From Maricaulis sp. (GTDB lineage: Bacteria > Pseudomonadota > Alphaproteobacteria > Caulobacterales > Maricaulaceae): DNA of 64,000 nt. The position numbers and the translations under genes were made by a program. The DNA lies in contig NZ_JADFAJ010000015.1 of assembly GCF_015665295.1 (NCBI RefSeq), positions 35,503 through 99,502 on the forward strand. The letters are read 5' to 3'. The notes beneath the pieces are model-generated. The model did no database searches. It was given only the letters and a program-made list of their open reading frames with translations, and was not told the DNA's origin. Shown here in pieces: positions 1 through 8,570 of the stretch (its first letter is position 1; each line of letters begins with the position of its first letter).

Positions 1-262
1 CCCGCAGAACCCCGGTCTTGGGATCAAATCCGATGTAGTGATCCAGCCGGGTCGTCTCGATGAGCGCCCCGTCTGGATTCAGATTGCTATCGCCGTAGGA
101 CCGGCCCAACCCGATAGGCAGGGCAGACATTTTCCTGTTTGCGACCTCGCTGAGGATGGCAACCGCCTCTGTCGGCGACTCGGGCTTGGCAACATCGTGA
201 TGCGCCTCGACCACACGCCCCCAGGACCGTTTTGCAGTTTGAGAACGGAACGCCTGGCTCAT
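1..262 (-). CDS. FAD-linked oxidoreductase, N-terminal part (DprE1-like), cut by window edge
   Basis: The reading frame starts at an ATG that overlaps the stop of the upstream HAD-UbiA gene (ATGA) and stays open to the window edge, giving about 87 residues. It contains the motif GLGRSYGDSNLN, typical of the PP-loop of the FAD_binding_4 (VAO/DprE1) family, preceded by a Trp/Arg-rich N-terminus. Family members such as mycobacterial DprE1 oxidise the C2 hydroxyl of a polyprenyl-phospho-ribose as the first half of an epimerisation. Last visible gene of the minus-strand glycan operon; a DprE2-like SDR would be expected further downstream outside the window. Family call is firm; the substrate is inferred from neighbours. 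Confidence 0.8.
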   Translation of the reverse strand, partial: MSQAFRSQTAKRSWGRVVEAHHDVAKPESPTEAVAILSEVANRKMSALPIGLGRSYGDSNLNPDGALIETTRLDHYIGFDPKTGVLR

Positions 263-1680
263 AGCACGCTCGCGGCCAGGAACATCGCAACCAATATGAC
301 ACCAAGCCCAAGACTGATGCGGTCCTTCACCGCAAAGCTCACCGGGTCGTCGTCCAGCTCTCCGCGATGCGCCAGGAGCCAGATGCGCAAGGTCCAGATA
401 CCGATCATGGCCGGGGCAACCATCAGGAATTCGGGCGCCCCGTAGCGCCCGTCCGGGAAAGCATCCTCAATCACGTAAAGACACAGGATGACAATGGCCG
501 CCATGGCGCTGGAAATGCCCAAGGACAAGGTCAGAGGGGCATCTTCCGGCCGATACCCCCGGCCTCGGATCACACTGCCGGGCTCTGCTGCTGCAACTTC
601 CACATGCCGCTTGGCCAGCGACAGGGACAGGAAGAAGAACATTGAAAAGGTGAACAGCCAGTAAGAGGTCTCCGCTCCAATCGCCACAGCCCCGATCACC
701 AGGCGCAGGGTGAACAGGACCGCCAGCAGAACCACGTCCAGCAATGGCTTGCGCTTGAGCGAGAATGAATAGGACAGCGTCACGACGAGATAACAGGCCA
801 AGGCCATCGCTGCGAGCGGGCTGGCGAACAAGGCCAGGAGCATTCCGGCGAGAATAAGGGCGGGTGCCGCCAGCATTCCGAGCCCCAGAGACGCCTTGCC
901 AGACGCGAAAGGTCGCAGACGTTTGGACCGGTGGCGGCGATCCGCGCTGAGATCAACCAGATCATTGAGCAGATACGTTCCGGACGCTGCCAGTCCCAAG
1001 CCGAAGAATGCCAAGGCCAAGTTGGGCAGAACCGTAAGGTCCGCATAGAGCCCGCTCAGCAGAAGCGGCGCAATGAGCAGCAAATTCTTGGCCCATTGGT
1101 GCAAACGCAGGGCCTTGAGCCAGATCCTGGCTCCGCCGGAGTTCTCAAAGCGTGCCTCAATGGGCGCGTCCAGCATTTCCGCCAATCGGGTCGTAGATGC
1201 AGAGGCTCCGGCCAGAATTATGCCGTCAGCATCCTTCCAGACCGACAAATCTGCAGCGCTGTCTCCGGCATAGACATAACCATCGGGAAACTGCTGGCGT
1301 AACCAGGCCTGCTTGTTCACGCCCTTGAGGTTATGGGTGTCGGACGACCCGGTCGCGCTGTCGAACAAGCCAAACCGCTCGGCGACCGCATCCGCGATTG
1401 CCTGGTTGGCGGCGGTGACGAGATGAATGGCCCGGCCGTTTTTCTTTTCCGCTTCCAAGTATCCCATCAGGTCTTCACGGACAGGCAGGACCTCAATGTC
1501 GAGCGCACTGATCGTGTCGACCCTGGCCTTGAAAGCGGCACGCCCCTGCATCAGGCTGGGCAAGGTTGCAAGCAATCCAATCGGCGCGCGAAACAGTCGT
1601 TCAGCAAGGCTTTCAACCAACGTATCCGTCAGGAAGAGAGTCCCGTCGAGATCAACAATCAGCGGAAGGGCGCGGGTCAT
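259..1680 (-). CDS. HAD phosphatase-UbiA prenyltransferase fusion (polyprenyl-phosphate phosphoribosyltransferase type)
   Basis: The protein has 473 residues. The N-terminal ~190 residues are a HAD hydrolase with the nucleophile motif DLDGT (D10, D12) and a later GDSAADLSVW motif. The rest is a multi-spanning UbiA domain with the Mg/diphosphate motif NDLVDLSAD near residue 239 followed by a basic stretch ending in RPFASG. In mycobacteria UbiA (Rv3806c) transfers phosphoribose from PRPP to decaprenyl phosphate and a separate phosphatase removes the 5-phosphate; here the two activities appear fused. The start overlaps the GtrA stop by 4 bp and its stop overlaps the FAD oxidoreductase start by 4 bp. 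It acts in the inner membrane with a cytosolic HAD domain. Confidence 0.85.
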   Translation of the reverse strand: MTRALPLIVDLDGTLFLTDTLVESLAERLFRAPIGLLATLPSLMQGRAAFKARVDTISALDIEVLPVREDLMGYLEAEKKNGRAIHLVTAANQAIADAVAERFGLFDSATGSSDTHNLKGVNKQAWLRQQFPDGYVYAGDSAADLSVWKDADGIILAGASASTTRLAEMLDAPIEARFENSGGARIWLKALRLHQWAKNLLLIAPLLLSGLYADLTVLPNLALAFFGLGLAASGTYLLNDLVDLSADRRHRSKRLRPFASGKASLGLGMLAAPALILAGMLLALFASPLAAMALACYLVVTLSYSFSLKRKPLLDVVLLAVLFTLRLVIGAVAIGAETSYWLFTFSMFFFLSLSLAKRHVEVAAAEPGSVIRGRGYRPEDAPLTLSLGISSAMAAIVILCLYVIEDAFPDGRYGAPEFLMVAPAMIGIWTLRIWLLAHRGELDDDPVSFAVKDRISLGLGVILVAMFLAASVL

Positions 1681-2099
1681 TCGGGACTCTCGGCGGACGG
1701 CTTCGCGTCCTTCTTGGAAAAGGTGAAATACTTATGCCCCAGATAGCTGGTTAAAATCGGCGAGGCGACCCCGGCAGCATGTGCCACCAGTTCGGGATAC
1801 CAGATCCAGCCGATCAGTGGCAGGAACCATTTGGCCAGTGCGATGGTGACGAGCCAGACTTGGGCGGCAGCGATTACATTGACGATGGCAAATCGGATGT
1901 ACTCATCATGCAGCTGACGACCGCTCTCGGCAAAAACGAACAGCCGGCTGAGCGTATAGGCAGTGGTCATGCCGATGAGGTAAGCGACAAGGACAGAGGC
2001 CTCGAGCGGCATCACCAGACGCAGCAGAATATTCGATCCCCAGTTCACGCCGGCTGCGATGCCGCCCGCGACGATAAAGCTGACGAATTCGCGCGTCAT
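1677..2099 (-). CDS. GtrA-family membrane protein (putative polyprenyl-phosphate sugar flippase)
   Basis: With the ATG at 2099 the protein is 140 residues, the usual GtrA length, and has four predicted membrane segments: FIVAGGIAAGVNW near the start, a segment with VAYLIGMTTAYTLSR, one with IVNVIAAAQVWLV, and the last before the C-terminal motif YLGHKYFTF. GtrA proteins are thought to flip or assist polyprenyl-phosphate-linked sugars across the inner membrane; the mycobacterial Rv3789 member sits beside dprE1/dprE2. The chosen start overlaps the upstream oxidoreductase stop (ATGA); a longer upstream extension of 34 residues is Arg-rich and lies inside that gene, so it was rejected. Confidence 0.85.
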   Translation of the reverse strand: MTREFVSFIVAGGIAAGVNWGSNILLRLVMPLEASVLVAYLIGMTTAYTLSRLFVFAESGRQLHDEYIRFAIVNVIAAAQVWLVTIALAKWFLPLIGWIWYPELVAHAAGVASPILTSYLGHKYFTFSKKDAKPSAESPE

Positions 2100-3409
2100 G
2101 CTACGCCTTGCCGGTCCCGGGCCGCACCGATCTGTTCCACCATGAGCTTGGCGAATCGCACGCTTTCCGACACGCCGCGGTCTTCGGGATAGTAAAAGCA
2201 CGTATCAGCGATCTGCAGCCCCGCAACCGGCGTTTTGTGGTCCGGAATTAGTTCCGCAAACCCGACTTCACAGACAGGCTGTGCATAGCGCAGCCGGCCG
2301 ACATGGGAGGCGAGGAGATCGTCGTCGGCCAGTTGGGGGTTCAGCACTTTGAGATAGTCAAAACTTTGATCGATAAACTGTGAATCAGACCACCCGAACT
2401 TTTCGTTGGTCTGAGGCATGTAGTAAGGCACATACACAATGTGATCATCGAGCGGACGAAGATTGGAAAACTCCACGATGCCGGGGATTTCGAAATTCTC
2501 GTCCGAGATATTGACCCAGAAATTGTCGGTGACCGGTTTCTTCAGCTTGTGAACGACACAGACGACGCCGACATTGCGAATGGCTTCATAGGGCGCCGCG
2601 AGCGCCGCATGCTTCTCGCCGAACAATGCCGGCACATAAGGCGTCGGAATAGTTGAGATGACATTGTCCGCCTCGAAGACTTCGCCGTCGGCGGCGCGTA
2701 CACCCTTGATTACACCATCCTTGATGAGAAATTCCGCGGCCGGTTTCGAGTAGCGGATCGTGCCGCCCTTTTGCTCGATCGCTGCGGCCAACGCGTTCAT
2801 CAAGGCTTCCGAACCGCCTTCAATATAGCCCAGTTGCTCCTCGAAGAGGCTCTTGCGGGAATTGCCGATCCGCTTGATCCGCTGCCAGATCCAGGCGGCG
2901 GAAACCTCATCGGACAGCTCGTAGAATTTCAGATCCATCAGGCGGCGCCAGAGCCGGTCGTAGGCCTTTTCGCCGGACCAGCCGGTGAACCAGTCCTTCG
3001 CGCTAATCTTGTCCAGACGCTCCCAATCAGACCGCTTGGTCGAGATGAACATCTGCAAGCCGTAACGGACCTTGGTGATGATATCGATGCCCGGCGCGAA
3101 CAGAAGCGAGATGGGGTCGCCCCAACGGATCAGCCGACCATCCAGATAATAGCCCATCTTGGTCGAGACCCATTTCATGGCCCCGTTCATGCCCAGCTCG
3201 TCCAGCAGTTCCAGCGTGTCCGTGTCTGACAGGCAACAAAAATGGTAGAAGCGTTCGAGCGACAGCCCGTCGAAATCAAAATGCGCCGCCATACCGCCCG
3301 GCCGGTCGTCGGCTTCGAGCACCTCGACGTGGAAGCCCTGCTTGGCGGCCTGATAAGCTGCGGCCAGTCCCATTGGACCAGCACCGAGGACGATTAGTTT
3401 CTGCTTCAT
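2096..3409 (-). CDS. FAD/NAD-dependent oxidoreductase (amine-oxidase/UDP-Galp mutase-like fold)
   Basis: The protein is 437 residues from the ATG at 3409, beginning KLIVLGAGPMGLAAAYQAAK, a classical Rossmann GxGxxG, followed by an acidic residue at the end of beta 2 and the RPGGMAAHF motif typical of protoporphyrinogen/amine oxidase-like flavoproteins. The C-terminal part contains an ADTCFYYPEDRGVSESV segment that resembles the second FAD contact of this group. Such proteins are common in polysaccharide clusters next to GtrA and glycosyltransferase genes, but the substrate is not established. The start 16 bp after the SDR stop was preferred over an upstream one that would overlap it. It may modify the lipid-linked sugar or act on an unrelated isoprenoid. 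Confidence 0.7.
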   Translation of the reverse strand: MKQKLIVLGAGPMGLAAAYQAAKQGFHVEVLEADDRPGGMAAHFDFDGLSLERFYHFCCLSDTDTLELLDELGMNGAMKWVSTKMGYYLDGRLIRWGDPISLLFAPGIDIITKVRYGLQMFISTKRSDWERLDKISAKDWFTGWSGEKAYDRLWRRLMDLKFYELSDEVSAAWIWQRIKRIGNSRKSLFEEQLGYIEGGSEALMNALAAAIEQKGGTIRYSKPAAEFLIKDGVIKGVRAADGEVFEADNVISTIPTPYVPALFGEKHAALAAPYEAIRNVGVVCVVHKLKKPVTDNFWVNISDENFEIPGIVEFSNLRPLDDHIVYVPYYMPQTNEKFGWSDSQFIDQSFDYLKVLNPQLADDDLLASHVGRLRYAQPVCEVGFAELIPDHKTPVAGLQIADTCFYYPEDRGVSESVRFAKLMVEQIGAARDRQGVA

Positions 3410-3425
3410 GGGAAAGCGTGTCCGA

Positions 3426-4358
3426 TCAGAATTCCAGTTCCACCTTTGAGTAGGTGGGGTCAAGAAAAGTGGCTTTCAGGGCATCGTCCAGCGACGTGGC
3501 CTCGACATCGAAAATGCCGGGCCAGTCGATCACTTCAAATACGTCCGGCGTCACGAGCGCCTCAAGCTGGCTGGTGGTAAATGGCGGGTTTCTGGAGAAC
3601 AGCGCATAGATCTTGAGCAACAGCCAGAACAACCCATACGGAATTTTCAGAACCAGCGCGCCGGCCCCGGTAACCCGCTTGATGGCACGGATCAAGTCAA
3701 TATAGTCGACCGTTTCCTGACCCGAGATGTTGTAGGCGCCGGTCTTTTGCGACGCGATACAGGAGGCAATGATCGCGGAAAAGTCCCCAGCATAGAGCGG
3801 CTGACGCAGATACTTGCCATTTCCCGGGATCGGGAAGACCGGCATGCGCTCCATGAAGCGTTTCAGCCAGCCCAGATGCTTGCGGTCGAACCAGCCGAAC
3901 ATCAAGGTCGGGCGCAAGATGACATGCGGGATGTCTGTCTTCACCACGACCGCTTCCTGGGCCGTCTTGCTGCGCGTGTAGAAATCATCGGCCATCGAAT
4001 TCACGACTGATGAAGAAATGTGCACCAGATACCGGGTGATCCCTGATTCCATTGCGGCGAGGCAGGTCTCAGTCGCGGTGACATTATTGCGCGTGAACTC
4101 AGCCTCATCGAGACCGCCGATCTGGGCGTGCAGGAAGACCGCGATGTCGCTCTGCGCCAGTCGGGCCTGCCAGTCACCTGGCTCGGCCAGGTCAGCCTGG
4201 ATGACCTCGATATCCGGATGAAGCTCCGCAAGCTTGGCAGTGTTCGTGGGATGCTTGTCTGCGGCAATGATCTCAAGGTCCGGATTGCGCTTAAGCACCG
4301 GGATCAGGTTTTGGCCGACGAGACCCGCGGCTCCGGTAATGAATACTCTCTGGCTCAC
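3426..4358 (-). CDS. NAD-dependent epimerase/dehydratase (extended SDR)
   Basis: Protein of 310 residues with the N-terminal NAD-binding motif VFITGAAGLVGQNL and conserved features of nucleotide-sugar epimerases/dehydratases: ADL after strand 3, a Ser-rich SSSVVNS region and a YxxxK-like YTRSKTAQE segment in which Tyr and Lys are three residues apart. The start codon is GTG with a weak ribosome site (GACGGA). It lies 17 bp before the oxidoreductase and 39 bp after the GT-C gene, so it belongs to the same operon. Likely role is oxidation-reduction or epimerisation of the sugar that the operon attaches to a lipid carrier; a DprE2-like ketoreductase role is possible, but the long substrate domain points to a nucleotide sugar. 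Confidence 0.75.
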   Translation of the reverse strand: MSQRVFITGAAGLVGQNLIPVLKRNPDLEIIAADKHPTNTAKLAELHPDIEVIQADLAEPGDWQARLAQSDIAVFLHAQIGGLDEAEFTRNNVTATETCLAAMESGITRYLVHISSSVVNSMADDFYTRSKTAQEAVVVKTDIPHVILRPTLMFGWFDRKHLGWLKRFMERMPVFPIPGNGKYLRQPLYAGDFSAIIASCIASQKTGAYNISGQETVDYIDLIRAIKRVTGAGALVLKIPYGLFWLLLKIYALFSRNPPFTTSQLEALVTPDVFEVIDWPGIFDVEATSLDDALKATFLDPTYSKVELEF

Positions 4359-4397
4359 AATATCCGTCTTTCAGTTCCGCATCAGCCGGCTTGGCCG

Positions 4398-5981
4398 CTA
4401 TGGTTCTGTGGGCGCGTAAAAATTGCAGAAACCCACGCTGTCAACTTGTTCAAAGCCGGCCCCCTCAAAGGCCTGGCTTGAAAGGATTTCGTCCGCCCGT
4501 TCGCGCTCACCGCTGCAGATCAGGAGCAGCGCCGGTGCCGGACCAATATTTGCAGCATAGGCGAGGGCCTCACGTCGCTGATACCCCATCACAAACCGGC
4601 GGTCCGACAGATACTGCAACGCTGGATTCCATCCCACACCGAAAACATAGATGATCTCATCAGCTTCGGATCGGTCCGCAATCGACGCGCCGATTCGCTC
4701 ACCCGCCGGCCAGCCAGCAAGTGAGCGCTGGAAGAAAAAGGATTGCCAGGTCCAGAGAGCGCCCGTCACCAAAATGGCGGCGAATAGCGTCGGCACGGCC
4801 CGTGTCACAACAATCTCCGGCAGCCGGGTCTTGCCCGACAGGAGACTGATCATGACCTCCACGCCTCGGCTGATGCCGAGGGCCAGTACGCCAAACAGGA
4901 AGATCACATTGGCGATCCAGTAGTAATAGTGGTGTTCGTACAAATTCGAGAAAATCAGGAAACCGGAGACGAAACTGACTAGCAGCCCCAGCATAAGCCA
5001 GCCGCGGCGCCGCACCTCGAGGGCCAGGCCCGGCAAGGCCAGCAGGATGGCCAGCCACCAGAAACTGCCTATCGCCTGATGCAGGATGGACGGGTGATCG
5101 CCGCGGAAAGGCAATAAAATGTAGGACGCCGACTGCCCACGCTCGACATTCGATCCGTAGTTCCAGTCATGAAGTCGCTCGGAGGTCAGAAATTCCGTGA
5201 GCGGGTGCGCCGCCTTCAACGAGTCCGAATAGTCGACCCAGACAAAAGTGATCAGCAGGGCAGGCCCCAACAAGGCCAGCCCATAGGTAAGCCATTGCAG
5301 ACCGCGCTCGACGAGCGCGCCAGGTTGGCCCCGGTTTTCCCAGGCAAAACGCAGATACTGCAGAGCGAACAGCGCAAAGACCGCGCAGGCAAAGACCGCG
5401 AATGTGGTCGACTTGGCCAGTGTCGCAAGAATGGCGAACACAATACCCAGACCGAGCGGCCACAGCCGATCGCGCTGCGTGAACTCAAGCGCGCAAAGCC
5501 CCATGCCGAGCGCGAGCGCCAGGCTGAAAACCTCGATCATGACCGTGTGCGACCAAAAGAAATACATCGGCGATGCTGCCAGCAAGGCCACCAGCACAAC
5601 TTGTTGGACCTTGTCGAAAGACAGCAGTACCGCGGCGCGCCAAGTCGCCAGCAAAACCGCTATGCCCGAAAAGACGCTGACCAGCCGCCCGCTCAACTCC
5701 AGCGGCAATCCCGAAGCATTGGACAGTTTGGCCGTCACGATCTGGTAGAGTGGAAACTCCATCGGCGCTGACCAGGGTGGGCCGAACAGGGGCATGAGAT
5801 AGTCGAGCCAGGGACCTCCGCGCGCGATTTCGCGGGCTACGGTGGCAACCTGCGTCTGGCGGAACAGGTAGTGATCCAGGATGGGAAGATCGGCATAGAC
5901 GCCTAGTACCAGCACCAAACTGATCAGGCCCCATAACGCTATGATGGCGGCGCAAACCGCCTGGCTGGTTAGATGGCTCAT
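4398..5981 (-). CDS. GT-C-type integral membrane glycosyltransferase (ArnT/PMT/GT39-like)
   Basis: Protein of 527 residues with roughly 10-12 hydrophobic segments, a large loop after the first membrane helix carrying the acidic pair DLPILDHYLFRQTQ (Asp-His-Arg-Gln as in GT-C catalytic loops), and a soluble C-terminal ~110 residues (GERIGASIADRSEADEIIYVF...). GT-C enzymes use polyprenyl-phosphate-activated sugars on the periplasmic side of the inner membrane, which fits the lipid-carrier genes downstream. First gene of the operon, with an ATG at 5981 (a TTG one codon upstream is also possible) and a promoter about 80 bp upstream. The acceptor (LPS, glycan or protein) cannot be told. Confidence 0.75.
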   Translation of the reverse strand: MSHLTSQAVCAAIIALWGLISLVLVLGVYADLPILDHYLFRQTQVATVAREIARGGPWLDYLMPLFGPPWSAPMEFPLYQIVTAKLSNASGLPLELSGRLVSVFSGIAVLLATWRAAVLLSFDKVQQVVLVALLAASPMYFFWSHTVMIEVFSLALALGMGLCALEFTQRDRLWPLGLGIVFAILATLAKSTTFAVFACAVFALFALQYLRFAWENRGQPGALVERGLQWLTYGLALLGPALLITFVWVDYSDSLKAAHPLTEFLTSERLHDWNYGSNVERGQSASYILLPFRGDHPSILHQAIGSFWWLAILLALPGLALEVRRRGWLMLGLLVSFVSGFLIFSNLYEHHYYYWIANVIFLFGVLALGISRGVEVMISLLSGKTRLPEIVVTRAVPTLFAAILVTGALWTWQSFFFQRSLAGWPAGERIGASIADRSEADEIIYVFGVGWNPALQYLSDRRFVMGYQRREALAYAANIGPAPALLLICSGERERADEILSSQAFEGAGFEQVDSVGFCNFYAPTEP

Positions 5982-6060
5982 CAACAGCTGGCCGAAACCG
6001 ACCCCCTCCCCTCAATCGATTGGAGTCACGCGCGAAGCGGGACCGGCATCGGACGGCGGG

Positions 6061-6088
6061 ATCATAGGAGGGGAAAGGTCAAAGTCAA
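6061..6088 (-). promoter_or_regulatory. sigma-70-type promoter of the glycan operon
   Basis: On the minus strand TTGACT (-35) and TATGAT (-10) are separated by 16 bp. Transcription would start near 6054, leaving about a 70-nt leader before the GT-C gene. Match to consensus is good (5/6 and 5/6), and the position between divergent genes fits. Confidence 0.6.
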
Positions 6089-6390
6089 CGCGAAGGGACT
6101 CCTGTTTTGGAGCGCAATGTTTTGGGCTTTTTTCGCCGGCACTCCCCCGCGCGACAGCCCGTTGCTGCGCTGCACACAATGGCTTGCGCGGTTCAGGTCA
6201 GACGGGAGCAGAGCAGTCTGGAAGGACTGCGACCCGTACGCGAATGAGCGCGACCTCTGAATTGAGAGCCTGGCGTTGCGGAGACAGACGACACGCAAGG
6301 GCTTGCCAGGCGATTGCGGACGGATCGCGAGGTGATCGCAAATGGCGGACACGGCTGAGGCACGCGCGCTTGATGTCATTGGAAAGGCCC

Positions 6391-6404
6391 TTGACCCAGG
6401 TCAA
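6391..6404. promoter_or_regulatory. FixK/FNR-type box
   Basis: TTGACCCAGGTCAA, a TTGAC-N4-GTCAA palindrome centred 59.5 bp before the ATG of the methyltransferase-esterase fusion. This would put a transcription start about 18 nt before the ATG if the box sits at -41.5. Confidence 0.75.
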
Positions 6405-6456
6405 ACCGTTGCGGAGCCGGCGCTGCAATACTGCTTTCGCGAAGCAGGAGCGAGCG

Positions 6457-8463
6457 ATGGGCGGGTATGAAAGAGAGCGCGCTTCGATGGTGGAGCGCCA
6501 GGTCCGCGGCAGAGGCGTGCGCGATCCTAGGATACTCGCGGCCATGATGCGTCTGCCGCGCGAACGCTTCCTTGCGCCGGCGGACGCCGCGATTGCCTAT
6601 GAGGACATCCCGCTTCCCATCGGTCATGGACAGACCGCTACCCCGCCCCGGCTTGTCGCCTTCATGGCAGAGGCACTGGATCTGTCGGAACACGAAACGG
6701 CGCTCGAAGTCGGCGGCGGATCGGGCTACGCCGCCGCCGTCCTTGCCGATCTTTGCCGTCAGGTCTCGGTCGTGGAGCGGATCGATGCACTGGCCGATCA
6801 TTGCAAGACGGTTTTCCACCAATTGGGCATAGGCAATATCGACGTGCATTGTGGTGATGGACGCGAGGGCTGGCAGCGCCGGGCCCCGTTCGACGGCATC
6901 CTGATTTCCATGACCGTCGCCGAGATCCCGCAGGCCCTGTTGAGCCAGCTCGCGCTTGGTGGACGGCTCGTCGCGCCGGTGGGTGCACACCCATCTGGCC
7001 AGGAACTGGTCCGCATAACCCGGACCGGAGAGGACAGCTTCATCCGGGAGGATATCGCCGACATCCGCTATGTGGCACCGCTGGATGGCTCAGAGCGGAC
7101 ACAGGACCCGCCGCCGGACGCGTCGCCGTCCCGGCCGCTGCGGCTTGTCGAACGGCGCCCCCTCACCGATCTGTCAGCGGTAAACCTGATTGCGGCCCAT
7201 GGCGAGGCCGCCGCGGGACCGGAAACGATCGATATCCGGCCCCTGCTCGACCGCATCGGCGACGCGCGGATTGTCCTGATCGGCGAGGCCACACATGGCA
7301 CGCATGAGTTCTATGCCCTGCGGGCGCGCATCAGCCGCGCACTCATCGCGGAACGCGGGTTCGACTTCGTGGCCGCAGAGGCAGACTGGCCGGATGCGGC
7401 CCGGATCGACCACTATGTCCGGCACAAGGATGCCGTGTCGGCCGAATGGACCGCCTTCGCACGTTTTCCCACCTGGATGTGGCGCAATGAAGAAACCCGC
7501 GATTTTGCCGACTGGCTGCACAGCTGGAACAAGGAAAGAGAGCCGCATCGCCGGGCCGGCTTTCACGGTCTCGATCTTTATTCGCTCTATCTGTCGGTCG
7601 AACAGGTCCTCGATCACCTCGACACGGTCGACCCCGATCTCGCAAGCGTCGCACGCCGGCGCTATGCCTGCCTGACGCCCTGGGAAACGGACCCGGCCGC
7701 CTACGGGCATGCGGCCCTCACGGGCGCCTACCGGGATTGCGAGCAGGATGTGCTGAGCGTCCTGGCCGACCTCTTGCGCAGCCGCAGCGCATGGCAGGCG
7801 ATGGCGGAGGGCGCCTTCTTCGATGCCGAGCGCAATGCGCGCCTGGTCGCAAGCGCGGAGCGTTATTATCGCACGATGTATTATGGATCGCGCGCCTCCT
7901 GGAATCTGCGCGACACCCATATGTTCGAAACACTGGAAAGCCTGTTGGAGCATTACGGTCCGCGCGCCCGCGGGATCGTGTGGGCACACAACTCCCATCT
8001 CGGCGATTCGGCGGCGACGGAAATGTCGGCCCGCGGCGAATTCAATATCGGGCGCCTTTCCCGGGCAAGATGGGGGTCAAAAGTCTATTCGATCGGTTTC
8101 GGCACCGATCACGGCCAGGTAGCGGCCGCGAACGACTGGGGCGGCCCGCTGCAATACAAGACGATCCGCCCGGCGCACCCGCAGAGCTATGAGCGCCTCT
8201 TCCATCTGAGCAATCAGCCCTGCCTGCTTCTGCCCATGCGCAAGGGCAAGGCCGAGGTTCGCGAACACTTGTCGTCACCGCGCCTGGAACGCGCGATCGG
8301 CGTCATCTACCGGCCCGAAAGCGAGCGGTTCAGCCACTATTTCGAAGCGGATCTGCCGCGTCAGTTCGATGAATATGTCTGGATCGACGAAACGAGTCCG
8401 GTCCGGCCGCTCGGCACCCGCGTGCGCGACGGCGTGCCCGACACCTACCCCTTCGGCCTCTAG
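6457..8463 (+). CDS. Protein-L-isoaspartate O-methyltransferase fused to erythromycin esterase-like domain
   Basis: Protein of 668 residues. The N-terminal ~210 residues are PCMT-like: MVERQVRGRGVRDPRIL, the RERFL and PIGHGQTATPP segments and the SAM-binding motif ALEVGGGSGYAAA. From about residue 240 a second domain matches the erythromycin esterase/EreA-like family: IVLIGEATHGTHEFY, AAEADWPDA, the GFHGLDLYSL segment and VWAHNSHLGD. Known PCMTs repair isoaspartyl damage in proteins; the esterase-like family includes succinoglycan/EreA hydrolases with mostly unknown substrates. Start chosen at the ATG preceded by AGGAG at 6446-6450; the frame runs upstream without a stop but without coding character. 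A FixK box lies 60 bp upstream, so damage repair appears linked to low oxygen. Confidence 0.85.
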   Translation: MGGYERERASMVERQVRGRGVRDPRILAAMMRLPRERFLAPADAAIAYEDIPLPIGHGQTATPPRLVAFMAEALDLSEHETALEVGGGSGYAAAVLADLCRQVSVVERIDALADHCKTVFHQLGIGNIDVHCGDGREGWQRRAPFDGILISMTVAEIPQALLSQLALGGRLVAPVGAHPSGQELVRITRTGEDSFIREDIADIRYVAPLDGSERTQDPPPDASPSRPLRLVERRPLTDLSAVNLIAAHGEAAAGPETIDIRPLLDRIGDARIVLIGEATHGTHEFYALRARISRALIAERGFDFVAAEADWPDAARIDHYVRHKDAVSAEWTAFARFPTWMWRNEETRDFADWLHSWNKEREPHRRAGFHGLDLYSLYLSVEQVLDHLDTVDPDLASVARRRYACLTPWETDPAAYGHAALTGAYRDCEQDVLSVLADLLRSRSAWQAMAEGAFFDAERNARLVASAERYYRTMYYGSRASWNLRDTHMFETLESLLEHYGPRARGIVWAHNSHLGDSAATEMSARGEFNIGRLSRARWGSKVYSIGFGTDHGQVAAANDWGGPLQYKTIRPAHPQSYERLFHLSNQPCLLLPMRKGKAEVREHLSSPRLERAIGVIYRPESERFSHYFEADLPRQFDEYVWIDETSPVRPLGTRVRDGVPDTYPFGL

Positions 8464-8475
8464 GGCGGCTGGCAA

Positions 8476-8489
8476 TTGACAAAGGTCAA
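8476..8489. promoter_or_regulatory. FixK/FNR-type box
   Basis: TTGACAAAGGTCAA, centred 88.5 bp before the hsp20 ATG and just after the stop of the fusion gene. It would drive hsp20 and the CBS gene. Confidence 0.75.
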
Positions 8490-8570
8490 AGCCCGGCCGG
8501 CCCGGCCATCATATCCTTGCCACCCGTGCTGCCGGCCTCCGGCCGGCTACTGGAAGAGAGGTATGAGACC

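Noticed and set aside
6075..6090. GGTCAAAGTCAAC as a FixK box
   Set aside because: The two halves are direct repeats, not a palindrome; it fits better as the -35 region of the glycan operon promoter.
5941..6456. 172-codon N-terminal extension of the methyltransferase-esterase protein
   Set aside because: It covers the promoter region and FixK box, and a good ribosome site precedes the ATG at 6457.
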